Origin: JACCWP01 sp963801045
GTDB taxonomy: Bacteria > Actinomycetota > Actinomycetes > Propionibacteriales > Nocardioidaceae
Direction of reading: 5' to 3'
Length of the DNA: 64,000 bases
Assembly: GCA_963801045.1 (NCBI GenBank)
Contig: CAWDDC010000003.1
Location: forward strand, 186,001 to 250,000
Every line of letters begins with the position of its first letter. Position 1 is the first letter of the stretch. A program made the position numbers and the translations under genes. The notes under the pieces are model-generated. The model was not told where the DNA came from, ran no database searches, and saw nothing but the letters and a program-made list of their open reading frames with translations. This document shows positions 33,930-43,712 of this stretch, in pieces.

Positions 33930-36900
33930 GTGGCTGACTCCCCCCAGGGCGACCCCCTTGCCGAGTTCGGCGCAAACGAATGGCTCGTGGACGAGATGTA
34001 CGAGCGATATCGGCAGGACCCCGAGTCGGTGGACAAGGCCTGGTGGGACTTCTTCCGCTCCCGGGCGCTGCCGACAGCGGATCGTCGCGCGGCGCGGAGA
34101 CGTCCGGCACGGCAGCCTCGGCGACGAGTTCCGGGCAGGCGCCGGCCGGCAAGCACAGCCAGCAGCCGGCCAAGCAGCAGACGCAGCAGCCGACCCAGCA
34201 GCAGACCCAGCAGCAGACCCAGCAGCCGACCCAGCGGACCGAGCAGATCGGCCACGCACCGACTCCGGCAGCGAGTCGACCGGCAGCAACGGGTCGCCAC
34301 CGGGCCGGCGCAGGCGGCCACGGCGTCCGACTCGACCGCCGAGCAGCCACCCCGGCACGCCGCCGCGTACGACCTCCCCCGCCGAGCAGCGCACCGAGAG
34401 CCAGCGCGCCGAGCAGTCGCCGGCGCCGCGCGCCGAGGCCGACGGCGCCACGGTGGCCGCCCGCGGCACCGCGCCGGCGACCAGCCCGGCCCCGACCTCG
34501 CCGGTGACCAAGGAGGCGCCGAAGCCGGCCCAGCCGGAGATCTCCGAGGAGCCCGAGCACGCACCGCTGCGCGGCGCCGCAGCACGCACCGTCACGAACA
34601 TGGACGCCAGCCTCGAGGTGCCGACCGCGACGAGCGTCCGCACGGTGCCGGTCAAGCTGCTCATCGACAACCGCATCGTCATCAACAACCACCTCGCCAG
34701 GGCCCGCGGCGGCAAGGTGTCCTACACGCACCTGATCGGCTTCGCGCTGGTCAAGGCGCTGCGCGACCTGCCGGAGATGAACCGCTCGTTCGAGGTCGTC
34801 GACGGCAAGCCCACACTGGTGACGCCGCCGCACGTCAACCTCGGCCTCGCGATCGACGTCGCCAAGCCCGACGGCAGCCGCCAGCTGCTGGTGCCCTCGA
34901 TCAAGGCCGCCGAGTCGATGGACTTCGCGACGTTCTGGAGCGCGTACGAGGACGTCGTGCGCAAGGCGCGCAACGGCAAGCTCACCGTCGCCGACTTCAC
35001 CGGCACCACGATCTCGCTGACCAACCCCGGCACGATCGGCACCAACCACTCGGTGCCGCGGCTGATGAAGGGCCAGGGCTGCATCGTCGGCGTCGGCTCG
35101 ATGAACTACCCCGCCGAGTACCAGGGCGCGTCCGAGCGGACCCTCACCGACGTCGCGGTCAGCAAGGTCATGACGCTGACGTCGACCTACGACCACCGGA
35201 TCGTGCAGGGCGCCCAGTCCGGGGAGTTCCTGCGCCGGATGCACAGCCTGCTGCTCGGCGAGGAGGGCTTCTACGACGAGATCTTCGCCGCGCTGCGGAT
35301 CCCCTACGAGCCGATCCGCTGGAGCGCGGACATCTCGACCTCGCACGACGACGAGATCAACAAGCAGGCGCGGGTGCTGGAGCTCATCCACGCCTACCGC
35401 GTCCGCGGCCACATCATGGCCGACACCGACCCGCTCGAGTACCGCCAGCGCAGCCACCCCGACCTCGACGTCAGCACCCACGGCCTCACCCTGTGGGACC
35501 TCGACCGCGAGTTCGCCACCGGCTCGTTCGGCGGCACGTCGCGGCGGTTCATGAAGCTGCGGCACGTGCTCGGCATCCTGCGCGACTCCTACTGCCGCAC
35601 CGTCGGCATCGAGTACATGCACATCCAGGACCCCGAGCAGCGGCGCTGGCTGCAGGAGCGGGTCGAGCGCGGCCACGAGAAGCCGCCCCGCGAGGAGCAG
35701 CTGCGGATCCTGCACAAGCTCAACCAGGCCGAGGCGTTCGAGACGTTCCTGCAGACGAAGTTCGTCGGGCAGAAGCGGTTCAGCCTCGAGGGCAGCGAGA
35801 CCACCGTCCCGGTGCTCGACGAGCTCTGCGAGGCGGCGGCCGAGGCGGGGCTCGACGAGGTCTGCATCGGCATGGCGCACCGCGGCCGGCTCAACGTGCT
35901 GGTCAACATCGTCGGCAAGAGCCCGGCGCAGGTGTTCCGCGAGTTCGAGGGCAACATCGACCCGCGCACCGTGCAGGGCTCCGGCGACGTGAAGTACCAC
36001 CTCGGCGCCGAGGGCCGGTTCACCGGCGGCACCGGCGAGACCATCAAGGTGTCGGTGGCCGCCAACCCGTCCCACCTCGAGACCGTCGACCCCGTGCTCG
36101 AGGGCATCGCGCGGGCCAAGCAGGACGTGCTCAACCGCGGTGCCGCCTACCCGGTGCTCCCGCTGCTGGTGCACGGCGACGCGGCCTTCGCCGGACAGGG
36201 CGTGGTCGCCGAGACGCTCAACCTCTCCCAGCTGCGCGGCTACCGCACCGGCGGCACGGTGCACGTGGTGGTCAACAACCAGGTCGGCTTCACCACCTCG
36301 CCGGCGTCGTCGCGGTCGTCGCTGTACTGCACCGACGTCGCGCGGATGGTGCAGGCGCCGATCTTCCACGTCAACGGCGACGACCCCGAGGCGTGCATCC
36401 GGGTGTCGCGGCTGGCCTTCGAGTACCGCCAGGCGTTCAACAAGGACGTCGTGATCGACCTCGTCTGCTACCGCAAGCGCGGCCACAACGAGGGTGACGA
36501 CCCGAGCTTCACCCAGCCGCTGATGTACGACCTGATCGAGAACAAGCGGTCGGTGCGCAAGCTCTACACCGAGGCGCTGGTCGGCCGTGGCGACATCACG
36601 GTCGAGGAGGCCGAGCAGGCGCTGCGCGACTACCAGCAGCAGCTCGAGGGCATGTTCACCGAGGCGCGTGCGGCCAAGAACGCGTCGTACGAGACCACGC
36701 CGGAGTACCCCGAGAAGCCGGAGGCCGAGGGCCTGCGCACGGCGATCTCGCCCGAGGCGCTGAAGACGATGTCCAACGCCTACGCCAGCCCGCCCCAGGA
36801 CTTCACCGTGCACCCCAAGGTGATGCCGCAGCTGCAGCGCCGGGCCACCGCGATCTCCGACGGGCCGATCGACTGGGCCACCAGCCGAGATCATCGCGTT

Positions 36901-37906
36901 CGGCGCGCTGCTGATGGACGGCCGGCCGGTGCGGCTGTCCGGCCAGGACTCGCGCCGCGGCACGTTCGCCCAGCGGTTCGCCACCATCATCGACCGTCGC
37001 AACGGCGCGGAGTGGACACCGCTGTCCCAGCTCAGCGACGACCAGGCGCACTTCTTCATCTACGACTCGCTGCTGTCCGAGTACGCCGTGATGGGCTTCG
37101 AGTACGGCTACTCGGTCGCCCGGCCGGAGGCGCTGGTGCTGTGGGAGGCGCAGTTCGGCGACTTCCTCAACGGCGCGCAGACGATCATCGACGAGTACAT
37201 CTCGTCCGGCGAGGCCAAGTGGGGCCAGCGCTCCGGCGTGGTGCTGCTGCTGCCCCACGCCTACGACGGGCAGGGCCCCGACCACTCGTCGGCGCGGATC
37301 GAGCGCTTCCTCACGATGGCGACCGAGGACGCCATGCGGGTCGCGCAGCCGAGCACACCGGCCAACTACTTCCACCTGCTCCGGCTGCAGTCGCTCAGCG
37401 ACAAGCACAAGCCGCTGGTCGTGTTCACGCCGAAGTCGATGCTGCGCAACAAGGCCGCGGTCTCCCAGCCCGCCGACTTCACCGACGGCACCTTCCAGCC
37501 GGTGATCGCCGACGCCACGGTCGACCCCGAGCGGGTCGACAGGCTGCTGCTGTGCTCCGGCAAGGTGGCCTGGGACCTGCGCGCCGAGCGGGCCAAGCGG
37601 CAGGGCGACGAGCCGACGACGGCGATCGCCACGGTCGAGCGGCTCTATCCCCGCCCGATCGCCGAGCTGGCCCGGGTGATCGACGCCTACCCGAACCTGC
37701 GCGACGTCCGCTGGGTGCAGGACGAGCCGGCGAACATGGGGCCGTGGCCGCACTTCGCGCTGCACCTGCCGGTCGAGCTGGCCGACGCGCTCGACGGCAA
37801 GCAGATCCGCCGGGTGTCCCGTCCGGAGTCGTCGTCGCCGGCCGTGGGGCAGGCGTCGCGGCACGCCGAGGAGCAGAAGGCGCTGCTCGACGAGGCGCTG
37901 TCCTGA
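33930..37906 (+). CDS. kgd: Multifunctional 2-oxoglutarate metabolism enzyme Kgd (SucA with E2-like domain; several frame breaks)
   Basis: About 1,325 residues: ThDP-dependent 2-oxoglutarate dehydrogenase E1 fused to an acyltransferase-like domain without lipoyl domain, typical of actinobacteria. GTG at 33930: LAEFGANEWLVDEMYERYRQDPESVDKAWWDFF is the E1 N-terminal segment that docks the complex. A low-complexity linker follows (about 34070-34500), with breaks. Then the E2-like core TVPVKLLIDNRIVINNHLARARGGKVSYTH to TSTYDHRIVQGAQSGEFL, with the catalytic His in YDHR. E1 core: GMAHRGRLNVLVNIVGK, GDVKYHLG, HGDAAFAGQGVVAET, YRKRGHNEGDDPSFTQP (ThDP site). A break near 36888 leads into IAFGALLMDGRPVRLSGQDSRRGTF and the C-terminal domain to 37906. 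Confidence 0.94.
34153..34240 (+). repeat. Gln/Thr/Pro-rich coding repeat in the Kgd linker
   Basis: CAGCAG-rich imperfect repeats (CAGCAGACCCAGCAG units) that, in one frame, encode AKQQTQQPTQQQTQQQTQQP within the linker between the N-terminal docking segment and the E2-like domain of Kgd. A disordered linker is known at this site in the family; the glutamine richness is notable. The surrounding frame is disturbed by one-base shifts. Confidence 0.65.
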
Positions 37907-37917
37907 CCGGGCCGACC

Positions 37918-38088
37918 GTGTACGACACCGACCGCGGCATCGAGGAGCTCGCCACCCGACTGGCCGACGACGACGTCTCGGTGGCCTGGCTGACCGACCG
38001 GATGGTCGAGTTCGTCGACCTGCACCCGGAGTTCGAGACCGCCGTCGACCGCCTCGCCACCTGGCTCGCCCGCCTCGACGACGACTGA
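37918..38088 (+). CDS. DUF6104 family small protein
   Basis: 56 residues from a GTG at 37918: VYDTDRGIEELATRLADDDVSVAWLTDRMVEF, then DLHPEFETAVDRLATWLARLDDD. The DRGIEEL start and the ATWLARLDDD end match the small actinobacterial protein usually encoded just downstream of kgd. It begins 11 bases after the kgd stop and is probably co-transcribed. Function unknown. Confidence 0.85.
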   Translation: MYDTDRGIEELATRLADDDVSVAWLTDRMVEFVDLHPEFETAVDRLATWLARLDDD

Positions 38089-38094
38089 CCCGCG

Positions 38095-38181
38095 ATCCGA
38101 GGGTTCTGGTTGCGCCGATCCGAGGGTTCTGGTTGCGCGATCCGAGGGTTCTGGTTGCGCCATCCGAGGGTTCTGGTTGCC
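38095..38181. repeat. Four tandem 22-bp direct repeats
   Basis: Four near-identical copies of ATCCGAGGGTTCTGGTTGCG plus 2-3 variable bases start at 38095, 38118, 38140 and 38162 (spacing 23, 22, 22). They fill the space between the convergent DUF6104 and esterase genes. No inverted symmetry and no unique spacers, so not a hairpin terminator and not CRISPR. The sharp unit conservation suggests recent amplification or a protein-binding array. Confidence 0.85.
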
Positions 38182-38182
38182 G

Positions 38183-38812
38183 TCAGCCGTCGCAGCGCGT
38201 CGCTCGGATGACCACGCCGGCCTGGGCGAGCTCGTCGGCGTTGACCGTGTGCGGCATGCCGGGATAGACCTGCGAGCCGGGCCTCGGCGCCCCGGCGGGT
38301 CGAGCACGTCGACGGTGTCCTGTACCCGCTGCAGCGGGACGTGCGGGTCGGGGTCGCTGGTGCCGGCGAAGACCGGGGTGCCGTCGAACGTCGCCGGCCC
38401 CTCCCACGCGGTGCCCTCGGGACCGATCGCGCCGCCGGTCAGCAGCACCAGCCCGCCGTAGCGGCCGGGGTTGCGCAGCGCGTACTCGCTGGCCAGGCAC
38501 GCCGCCCTGGGAGAACCCCAGCAGCACGACCCGCGAACGGTCGACGCCGGCGTCGGCGGCCTCGCGCAGCAGTCCGTCGACGGTGTCGAGCGCCTGGTCC
38601 AGCCACGGCTGGTTGGCCTCGAGCGGCGCGAGGAACGACTGCGGGTACCAGGTGTTGCCGGGCGCGGCCGGTGCCAGCCAGCTGACCGGCAGGTCCGGCA
38701 GCTCGTCGGCCAGCGCGAGCATGGACTCGGCCGTGCCACCGCGACCGTGCAGCAGCACGACCGCGACCTCGGCCGAGCCGAGCGGCGCTCCCCGCCGGGA
38801 CACCTCAGCCAT
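38183..38812 (-). CDS. Alpha/beta-hydrolase of the carboxylesterase/phospholipase (YpfH) type (two frame breaks)
   Basis: About 209 residues from the ATG at 38812 (MAEVSRRGAPLGSAEVAVVLLHGRGGTAESM). The oxyanion segment LLHGRGG and nucleophile elbow VVLLGFSQG (Ser) are clear. Breaks near 38507 and 38285 shift the frame; between them ASEYALRNPGRYGGLVLLTGG and TPVFAGTSDPDPHVPLQRV carry the catalytic Asp region, and YPGMPHTVNADEL the His. Short-chain carboxylesterase or lysophospholipase activity is typical of the family. Confidence 0.85.
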   Translation of the reverse strand: MAEVSRRGAPLGSAEVAVVLLHGRGGTAESMLALADELPDLPVSWLAPAAPGNTWYPQSFLAPLEANQPWLDQALDTVDGLLREAADAGVDRSRVVLLGFSQGGVPGQRVRAAQPRPLRRAGAADRRRDRSRGHRVGGAGDVRRHPGLRRHQRPRPARPAAAGTGHRRRARPAGAPRPGSQVYPGMPHTVNADELAQAGVVIRATRCDG

Positions 38813-39296
38813 CGCGCACCATCCTGATCTCGTCGGCACCGAACCGGGGCTCGGCCTTGAGCGACCCGTCCTCGACGAACCCCTGCTTGCGGTAGAACCT
38901 CCGCGCCCGGGCGTTGGCCTCGAAGACCCACAGCGACGCCGGCTGGTCGGCGATCGCCGCCTGCATCAGCCGCCGGCCGAGCCCGGTCCCCCAGTACGCC
39001 GCCCGGGCGTAGCAGGAGTACAGCTCGATCAGGTCCGGCAGGTCGTCGTCGCGGTTCGGTCCGGCCGACGCGAGCCCGACGATCTCGTCGCCGTCGACCG
39101 CGATCCAGCGCTCGTCACCCTGCGACAGCTGCCGGGTCCACGCCGCGATCCGGCCGTCCACGTCGGCGGTCAGTGCGGCCAGCAGCTCCGGCTCGACGAA
39201 GTCGGCGTAGCCCTCGCGCCAGCAGGCGGCGTGGCACCGCGCACCCGCCTCGGCGTCGGCGAGCACGGCGCGGCGTACCACCACCGGCTCAACCAT
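38805..39296 (-). CDS. GNAT family N-acetyltransferase
   Basis: 163 residues, intact. Acetyl-CoA-binding signature in YWGTGLGRRLMQAAIADQ; substrate-strand residues WIAVDGDEIVGLASAGP before it and ANARARRFYRKQGFVEDG after. The substrate is unknown. Its stop region overlaps the esterase start by 8 bases, so the two form an operon. Confidence 0.9.
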   Translation of the reverse strand: MVEPVVVRRAVLADAEAGARCHAACWREGYADFVEPELLAALTADVDGRIAAWTRQLSQGDERWIAVDGDEIVGLASAGPNRDDDLPDLIELYSCYARAAYWGTGLGRRLMQAAIADQPASLWVFEANARARRFYRKQGFVEDGSLKAEPRFGADEIRMVRDG

Positions 39297-39342
39297 CGTC
39301 GGCCTCCGTTCCCAGCCGGCCGCGCGACCACCACCGCTCGGG

Positions 39343-40314
39343 TCAGCGGGTGAGGACGATCTTGCCGAACACGTCGCCGTCGGCGATGGCTGCGATCCCG
39401 TCGCGCGCCTGGTCCATCGGCAGGGTGCGGTCGATCAGCGGCGCGGTGCCGGACAGGGCCAGGAAGTCGGCGAGCGCCCGCAGCTCCTCGCGGGTGCCCA
39501 TCGTCGAGCCGTGCACCCGCAGCTGCAGGAAGAAGATCCGGTTGAGCTCACCGGCGTCGGGCGTGAACCCCGACGTGGCGCCGGCGATGACCAGCGTCCC
39601 GCCGGGCCGCAGCGACTTGATCGAGTGCGACCAGGTGGCGGCCCCGACCGTCTCCATCACCGCGTCGACCCGCTGCGGCAGCCGGGCCCCGGTCTCCACC
39701 GCCTGGTGCGCGCCGAGCTCCTCGGCGCGGGCGCGCTTCTTGTCGTCCCGGCTGGTGGCGAAGACCCGCAGCCCGGCCGCCCGCGCCAGCACGATGACGC
39801 GCCGTCGCCACGCCACCGCCGGCGCCCTGCACCAGCACGCTGTCGCCCGGCCGCAGGCCGGACTGGGTGAACAGCATCCGGTACGCCGTCAGCCACGCCG
39901 TCGGCAGACAGGCGGCCTGCTCGAACGACAGCGTCGTCCGGCTTCGGCACGACGTTGCGGGCCGGGACGCGTACCCGCTCGGCGAACGTGCCCTGCCACC
40001 GCTCGGACAGCAGCGACCGCTTCGGGTCGAGGGTCTCGTCGCCGGTCCACGAGGGGTCGCTGATGACCGAGTGCACCACCACCTCGGTGCCGTCCTCGGT
40101 CGTGCCGGCCGCGTCGCAGCCCAGGATCATCGGCAGCCGGTCGTCGGGGAGGCCGACCCCCTGCAGCGACCAGTAGTCGTGGTGGTTGATCGCGGCCGCG
40201 CGGACCTGCACCGTCACCCAGTCGTCCGGCGCCTCCGGCTCCGGGCCGTTCGCCCACCACCAGGCCGGACAGCGGGTCGTCGGTGCTGGTGGACTCGGCG
40301 TAGACAGCGAACAT
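39343..40314 (-). CDS. Zinc-type MDR alcohol dehydrogenase/quinone oxidoreductase (about four frame breaks)
   Basis: Medium-chain dehydrogenase of about 324 residues. ATG at 40314 (MFAVYAESTSTDDPLSGLVVG). GroES-like domain: VQVRAAAINHHDYWSLQG, PMILGCDAAGTTEDGTEVVVH. Nucleotide-binding domain: RPGDSVLVQGAGGGVAT, LRVFATSRDDKKRARAEELGA, SLRPGGTLVIAGATSG. Breaks lie near 40245, 39930, 39885 and 39800, where the frame changes but homology continues. NAD(P)-dependent; substrate not predictable. In its own transcription unit or with the malic enzyme upstream. Confidence 0.85.
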
Positions 40315-40341
40315 GCGCCCGACCCTATGCACCCCGCGCGG

Positions 40342-41540
40342 TCAGCGCCGGGCGAGCCCCTCGTCCCGCGCGGCAGCGGCGACGGCCGAGGCGACGGCCG
40401 GCACGACCCGTCGGGTCGAACGGCGACGGGACGATCCGCTCCCGGTCCTCCGAGTCCGCGACCAGGTCGGCGAGCGCGCCCGCGGCGGCGAGCTTCATCG
40501 GCTCGCTGATCGCCCGGGCGGCGACGTCGAGCGCGCCGCGGAAGACACCGGGGAACGCCAGCACGTTGTTGATCTGGTTCGGGTAGTCGGAGCGCCCGGT
40601 GGCGATGACGGCGGCGTGCCGGCGGGCGACCTCGGGTGCGACCTCGGGGTAGGGGTTGGCCAGCCCGAACACGATCGCGTCGTCGGCCATGGACGCGACC
40701 GCCTCCTCCGGCACGGTGCCGCCGGAGACGCCGATGAACACGTCGGCGCCCCGCAGCGCGCCGGCGAGATCACGCGCCTCGGTCCAGGGCTGTTGCGCCT
40801 CGGCGAGCCGCCGCTTCTCCGGCGTGAGGTCCTCGCGGTCGGCGTGCAGCACGCCGCGGCGGTCCAGCACCACGACCCCCTCCGCGCCGGCCGCACGGAG
40901 CATGTCGGTGACCGCGACGCCGGCAGCGCCCGCGCCGGCGACCACGATGCGGCTGCCGGCGAACGTACGCGCGGTCAGCCGCAACGCGTTGGTCAGCGCC
41001 GCGAGCACGACGATCGCCGTACCGTGCTGGTCGTCGTGGAACACCGGCACCGACAGCCGCTCGCGCAGCCGGCGCTCCACCTCGAAGCAGCGTGGCGCGG
41101 CGATGTCCTCGAGGTTGACGCCGCCGAAGCTCGGCGCGAGCCGGACGACGGTCTCCACGATCTCGTCCACGTCGGTGGTGTCCAGGCACAGCGGCACCGC
41201 GTCGATCTCGGCGAACTGCCGGAACAGCACCGCCTTGCCCTCCATCACCGGCATCGCCGCCTGCGGGCCGATGTCGCCGAGCCCGAGCACCGCGGTGCCG
41301 TCGGTCACGATCGCGACCGTGTTCGGCACCCAGGTGTAGGTGTCGGCCAGCGCCGGGTCGGCCGCGATCGCCTGGCACACCCGCGCCACCCCGGGGGTGT
41401 ACGCGAGCGACAGGTCCTCGGTCCCGCGCAGCGGCGCGGTCGGGAGTGACGGTGATCTTGCCGCCGATGTGCAGCGCGAACACGGGATCGACGTTGCGAT
41501 CGACGACGGCATCGAGGGCAGGGGCGGTCTCAGGTGTCAT
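40342..41540 (-). CDS. NAD(P)-dependent malic enzyme (two frame breaks)
   Basis: Oxidative decarboxylation of malate to pyruvate; short bacterial form of about 399 residues. ATG at 41540 (MTPETAPALDAVVDRN, HIGGKITVTP). After a break near 41443: LSLAYTPGVARVCQAIA with the catalytic Tyr, VLGLGDIGPQAAMPVMEGKAVLF, DDQHGTAIVVLAAL, SRIVVAGAGAAGVAVTDML (NAD site) and NQINNVLAFPGVFRGALD. A second break near 40415 leads to VVPAVASAVAAAARDEG and the stop at 40342. No ACT domain. Confidence 0.92.
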
Positions 41541-41836
41541 GGCTGCCTTCGGTCGAGAGGTGCATGCTCTTCGGTCGAGTGGGAGGTCGGCGCGGCTCCA
41601 CCGCCGGGGCGGGAACCGCGTCCCGTGCGGCGCTCCGGTAAGGGGCCGCGGGACCATGTCTGCGGGGATCGCCCGCCGCTCAAGTCTCACACAGCGCGCC
41701 CGGACCGCCGCAATGCGGACACCTCGCCCGCGAATCATCGACCGGGGCCGGGTTCACGGGCCGTGGACGGGGATAGGGTGACCGGCACCGGCGTCCACGA
41801 CGTCGGCTGTCTGTCGGGAGGGGACCCCAGCCGGTG
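41541..41836 (+). promoter_or_regulatory. Intergenic region with a candidate SigB/SigF-type promoter
   Basis: 296 bases between the divergent malic-enzyme and RsbW-like genes. At 41751-41775 the plus strand reads GGTTC-N14-GGGATA, a partial match to the SigB/SigF promoter GTTT-N14/15-GGGTA; it would start transcription about 55 bases before the anti-sigma gene and allow autoregulation by the downstream sigma factor. The -10 match is imperfect. On the minus strand 41680-41762 a tiny open frame ends in RCPHCGGPGALCET; I cannot support it as a gene. Confidence 0.35.
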
Positions 41837-42244
41837 ATGGAGACCAGGTCGTCGCGGTCCACCCAGCGCGCCGAGGTCACGCTGACGGTGCCCGCGGACA
41901 GCGTCTACCTCTCCGTCGTCCGCACCGCGGCGGCCGGGCTCGCGGCCCGTCTCGACTTCACCCTCGACGACATCGAGGACCTCCGGATCGCGGTCGACGA
42001 GGCCTGCGCGCTGCTGCTCAAGCAGGCCCGCGCGGCGTCGCAGATGCGCTGCGAGTTCACCGTCCGCGACCACGCCCTCGGCGTACGCGCCAGCGCGCTG
42101 TGCGACCACCCGAGCGTGCCGTCGCGGGACGGCTTCTCGTGGACGGTCCTGACCGCGCTCACCAGCAGCCTGGACATGGAGGTCCAGGACAGCGAGCTGG
42201 TGATCAATCTCACCCGCGGCCGCGGCGGCGACGAGCAGCGGTGA
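41837..42244 (+). CDS. RsbW-like anti-sigma factor/serine kinase
   Basis: 135 residues, a GHKL-type ATPase domain as in RsbW/SpoIIAB: LTVPADSVYLSVVRTAAAG at the start, then DDIEDLRIAVDEACALLLKQA with the Asn/Glu-type N-box region, and SWTVLTALTSSLDMEVQDSEL at the end. The glycine-rich G1 box is poorly conserved, so kinase activity is doubtful. Starts are ATG at 41837 or GTG at 41834. It precedes the sigma gene by 13 bases in the standard anti-sigma/sigma order. Confidence 0.85.
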   Translation: METRSSRSTQRAEVTLTVPADSVYLSVVRTAAAGLAARLDFTLDDIEDLRIAVDEACALLLKQARAASQMRCEFTVRDHALGVRASALCDHPSVPSRDGFSWTVLTALTSSLDMEVQDSELVINLTRGRGGDEQR

Positions 42245-42257
42245 GGTCGGTCCACAC

Positions 42258-43053
42258 ATGAGCGACGCGCACACCCAGGGGGTGGCGACACTGGACGGCG
42301 ACGTGCGGGCGCTCACCCGCGACGCGTTCGGCCGGCTCGCCGCGCTGGACGAGGGTGATCCCGGCCGGTCCGCCGTCCGCGCGGACCTGGTCGCGGCTGC
42401 ACCTCCCCCTGGTCGAGCACCTGGCCCGGCGCTTCCGCAACCGCGGGGAGCCGCTGGACGACCTCGTCCAGGTCGGCACCATCGGGCTGATCAAGGCCGT
42501 CGACCGCTTCGACCTCGCGCGCGGGGTCGAGTTCTCGACGTACGCGACCCCGACCATCGTCGGCGAGATCAAGCGCTGGTTCCGCGACAAGGGCTGGTCC
42601 ATCCGGGTGCCGCGGCGGCTGCAGGAGCTGCGGCTGTCCCTGGTGACCGCCACCGGCGAGCTCACCCAGGAGCTCGGCCGCTCCCCGACCGTGGCCGAGC
42701 TCGCGGGCCGGCTCTCGATCAGCGAGGACGAGATCCTGGAGGGGCTCGAGTCGGCCAACGCCTACAGCACGGTCTCGCTGGACGCCCCCGAGTCGACGAC
42801 CTGGGACGGCCCGAGCGTCGGCGAGGCGCTGGGCGAGGACGACGATGCCCTTGCCACGGTGGAGTTCCGCGAGTCGTTGCGCCCGCTGCTCGCCGCGCTG
42901 GCGCCGCGCGAACGCCGCATCGTCGTGCTGCGGTTCTTCCGGCAGATGACCCAGACCCAGATCGCCGCCGAGGTCGGGATGTCGCAGATGCACGTGTCCC
43001 GGCTGCTGGCCCGGTCGCTGGCGACCCTGCGCGAGGGCCTGACCGAGGACTGA
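42258..43053 (+). CDS. SigB/SigF-family stress or development sigma factor (one frame break)
   Basis: About 265 residues. ATG at 42258. After a break near 42395: LHLPLVEHLARRFRNRGEPLDDLVQVGTIGLIKAVDRFD (region 2.1-2.2), FSTYATPTIVGEIKRWFRDKGW (2.3-2.4), SIRVPRRLQEL, then region 3 (LGRSPTVAELAGRLSISEDEIL) and region 4 with an HTH in QMTQTQIAAEVGMSQMHVSRLLARSL. These wordings are characteristic of the SigB/F/G group. Activity is probably held by the RsbW-like protein encoded just upstream and released by an RsbV-type STAS protein such as that at 1.7 kb (inference). Confidence 0.92.
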
Positions 43054-43066
43054 GGCGCTGACGGGG

Positions 43067-43458
43067 TCAGTCGCCGAGGGTGCCGGGTGGCGCTCGGGCG
43101 CAGCACCAGCACGAGCACGGCCACCGAGCACCCGGCGAGCAGCACGGCGACCAGCGGCACCTCCGAGCGCGTCGACCAGGCCAGCCCGAGCCCGATCAGC
43201 TGGGCCACGACCGCCGGTCCGCGGGCCGAGCCGAGCCCCCGCCAGATCCCCCAGCCGGCCCAGCCGATGACCAGGCCGCAGAACGCGAAGAACACCGCGG
43301 TGCCCACCCCGAGGCCCAGCCGGTCGCCCGACAGCGACAACAGCTCGGCGCCGGCCACCGCCAGCAGCGCCACCGCCTCGGCCGCCGACCAGCAACCCGG
43401 CCACCCGCAGCCCCCGGTCGGGCGCCGGCGACGGATCGGCGGGTGCTGGTGCGTCCAC
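43067..43458 (-). CDS. Hypothetical membrane protein with four helices (two frame breaks)
   Basis: About 130 residues. GTG at 43458: Pro-rich start (VDAPAPADPSPAPDRGLRVAG). After a break near 43385 three to four hydrophobic segments: EAVALLAVAGAELLSLS, LGVGTAVFFAFCGLVIGWAG, GPAVVAQLIGLGLAWS, LVAVLLAGCSVAVLVLVL. A second break close to the end gives a stop at 43067. Convergent with the sigma gene, 13 bases away. Family not recognised. Confidence 0.65.
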
Positions 43459-43645
43459 CGGGGCAGGGTACGGGTGGCGCCTCGGACGGCTCCTGTGACC
43501 GACTCGACATCCCGGCGAGTGGGCCAGGGGTTGTGCACCCGGGGCAGGCTTGTCAGCATGAACGGGCGTCAACGGCATGGCCACGAGCCTGCCCGTCGTC
43601 GTCACGGGCGGACTTGCGGTTGACGCTGGCCCGTTCGTGAGCAAT

Positions 43646-43661
43646 CGTGAATGTGTTCACA
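43646..43661 (+). promoter_or_regulatory. CRP/FNR-family operator in the whiB1 promoter
   Basis: CGTGAATGTGTTCACA fits the CRP consensus TGTGA-N6-TCACA at 9 of 10 specified bases, and its core GTGAA/TTCAC is a perfect inverted repeat. A TTGACG -35 lies at 43620-43625, so the site covers the probable -10 region. In Mycobacterium tuberculosis whiB1 is controlled by the cAMP receptor protein Rv3676 (established). The start codon is 52 bases downstream. Confidence 0.6.
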
Positions 43662-43712
43662 AACGTGGGACCGCCCGCCGTACGCCCCCCATCGCAGACA
43701 AGGAGTCACCTC

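Noticed and set aside
38095..38181. CRISPR-like array
   Set aside because: The repeats follow each other with only 2-3 variable bases; there are no spacers of 25-40 bases and no cas genes in the window.
41680..41880. Small zinc-knuckle protein on the minus strand ending RCPHCGGPGALCET
   Set aside because: Only two cysteine pairs' worth of signal, no ribosome site, and it overlaps the promoter area of the RsbW-like gene; not enough to call a gene.
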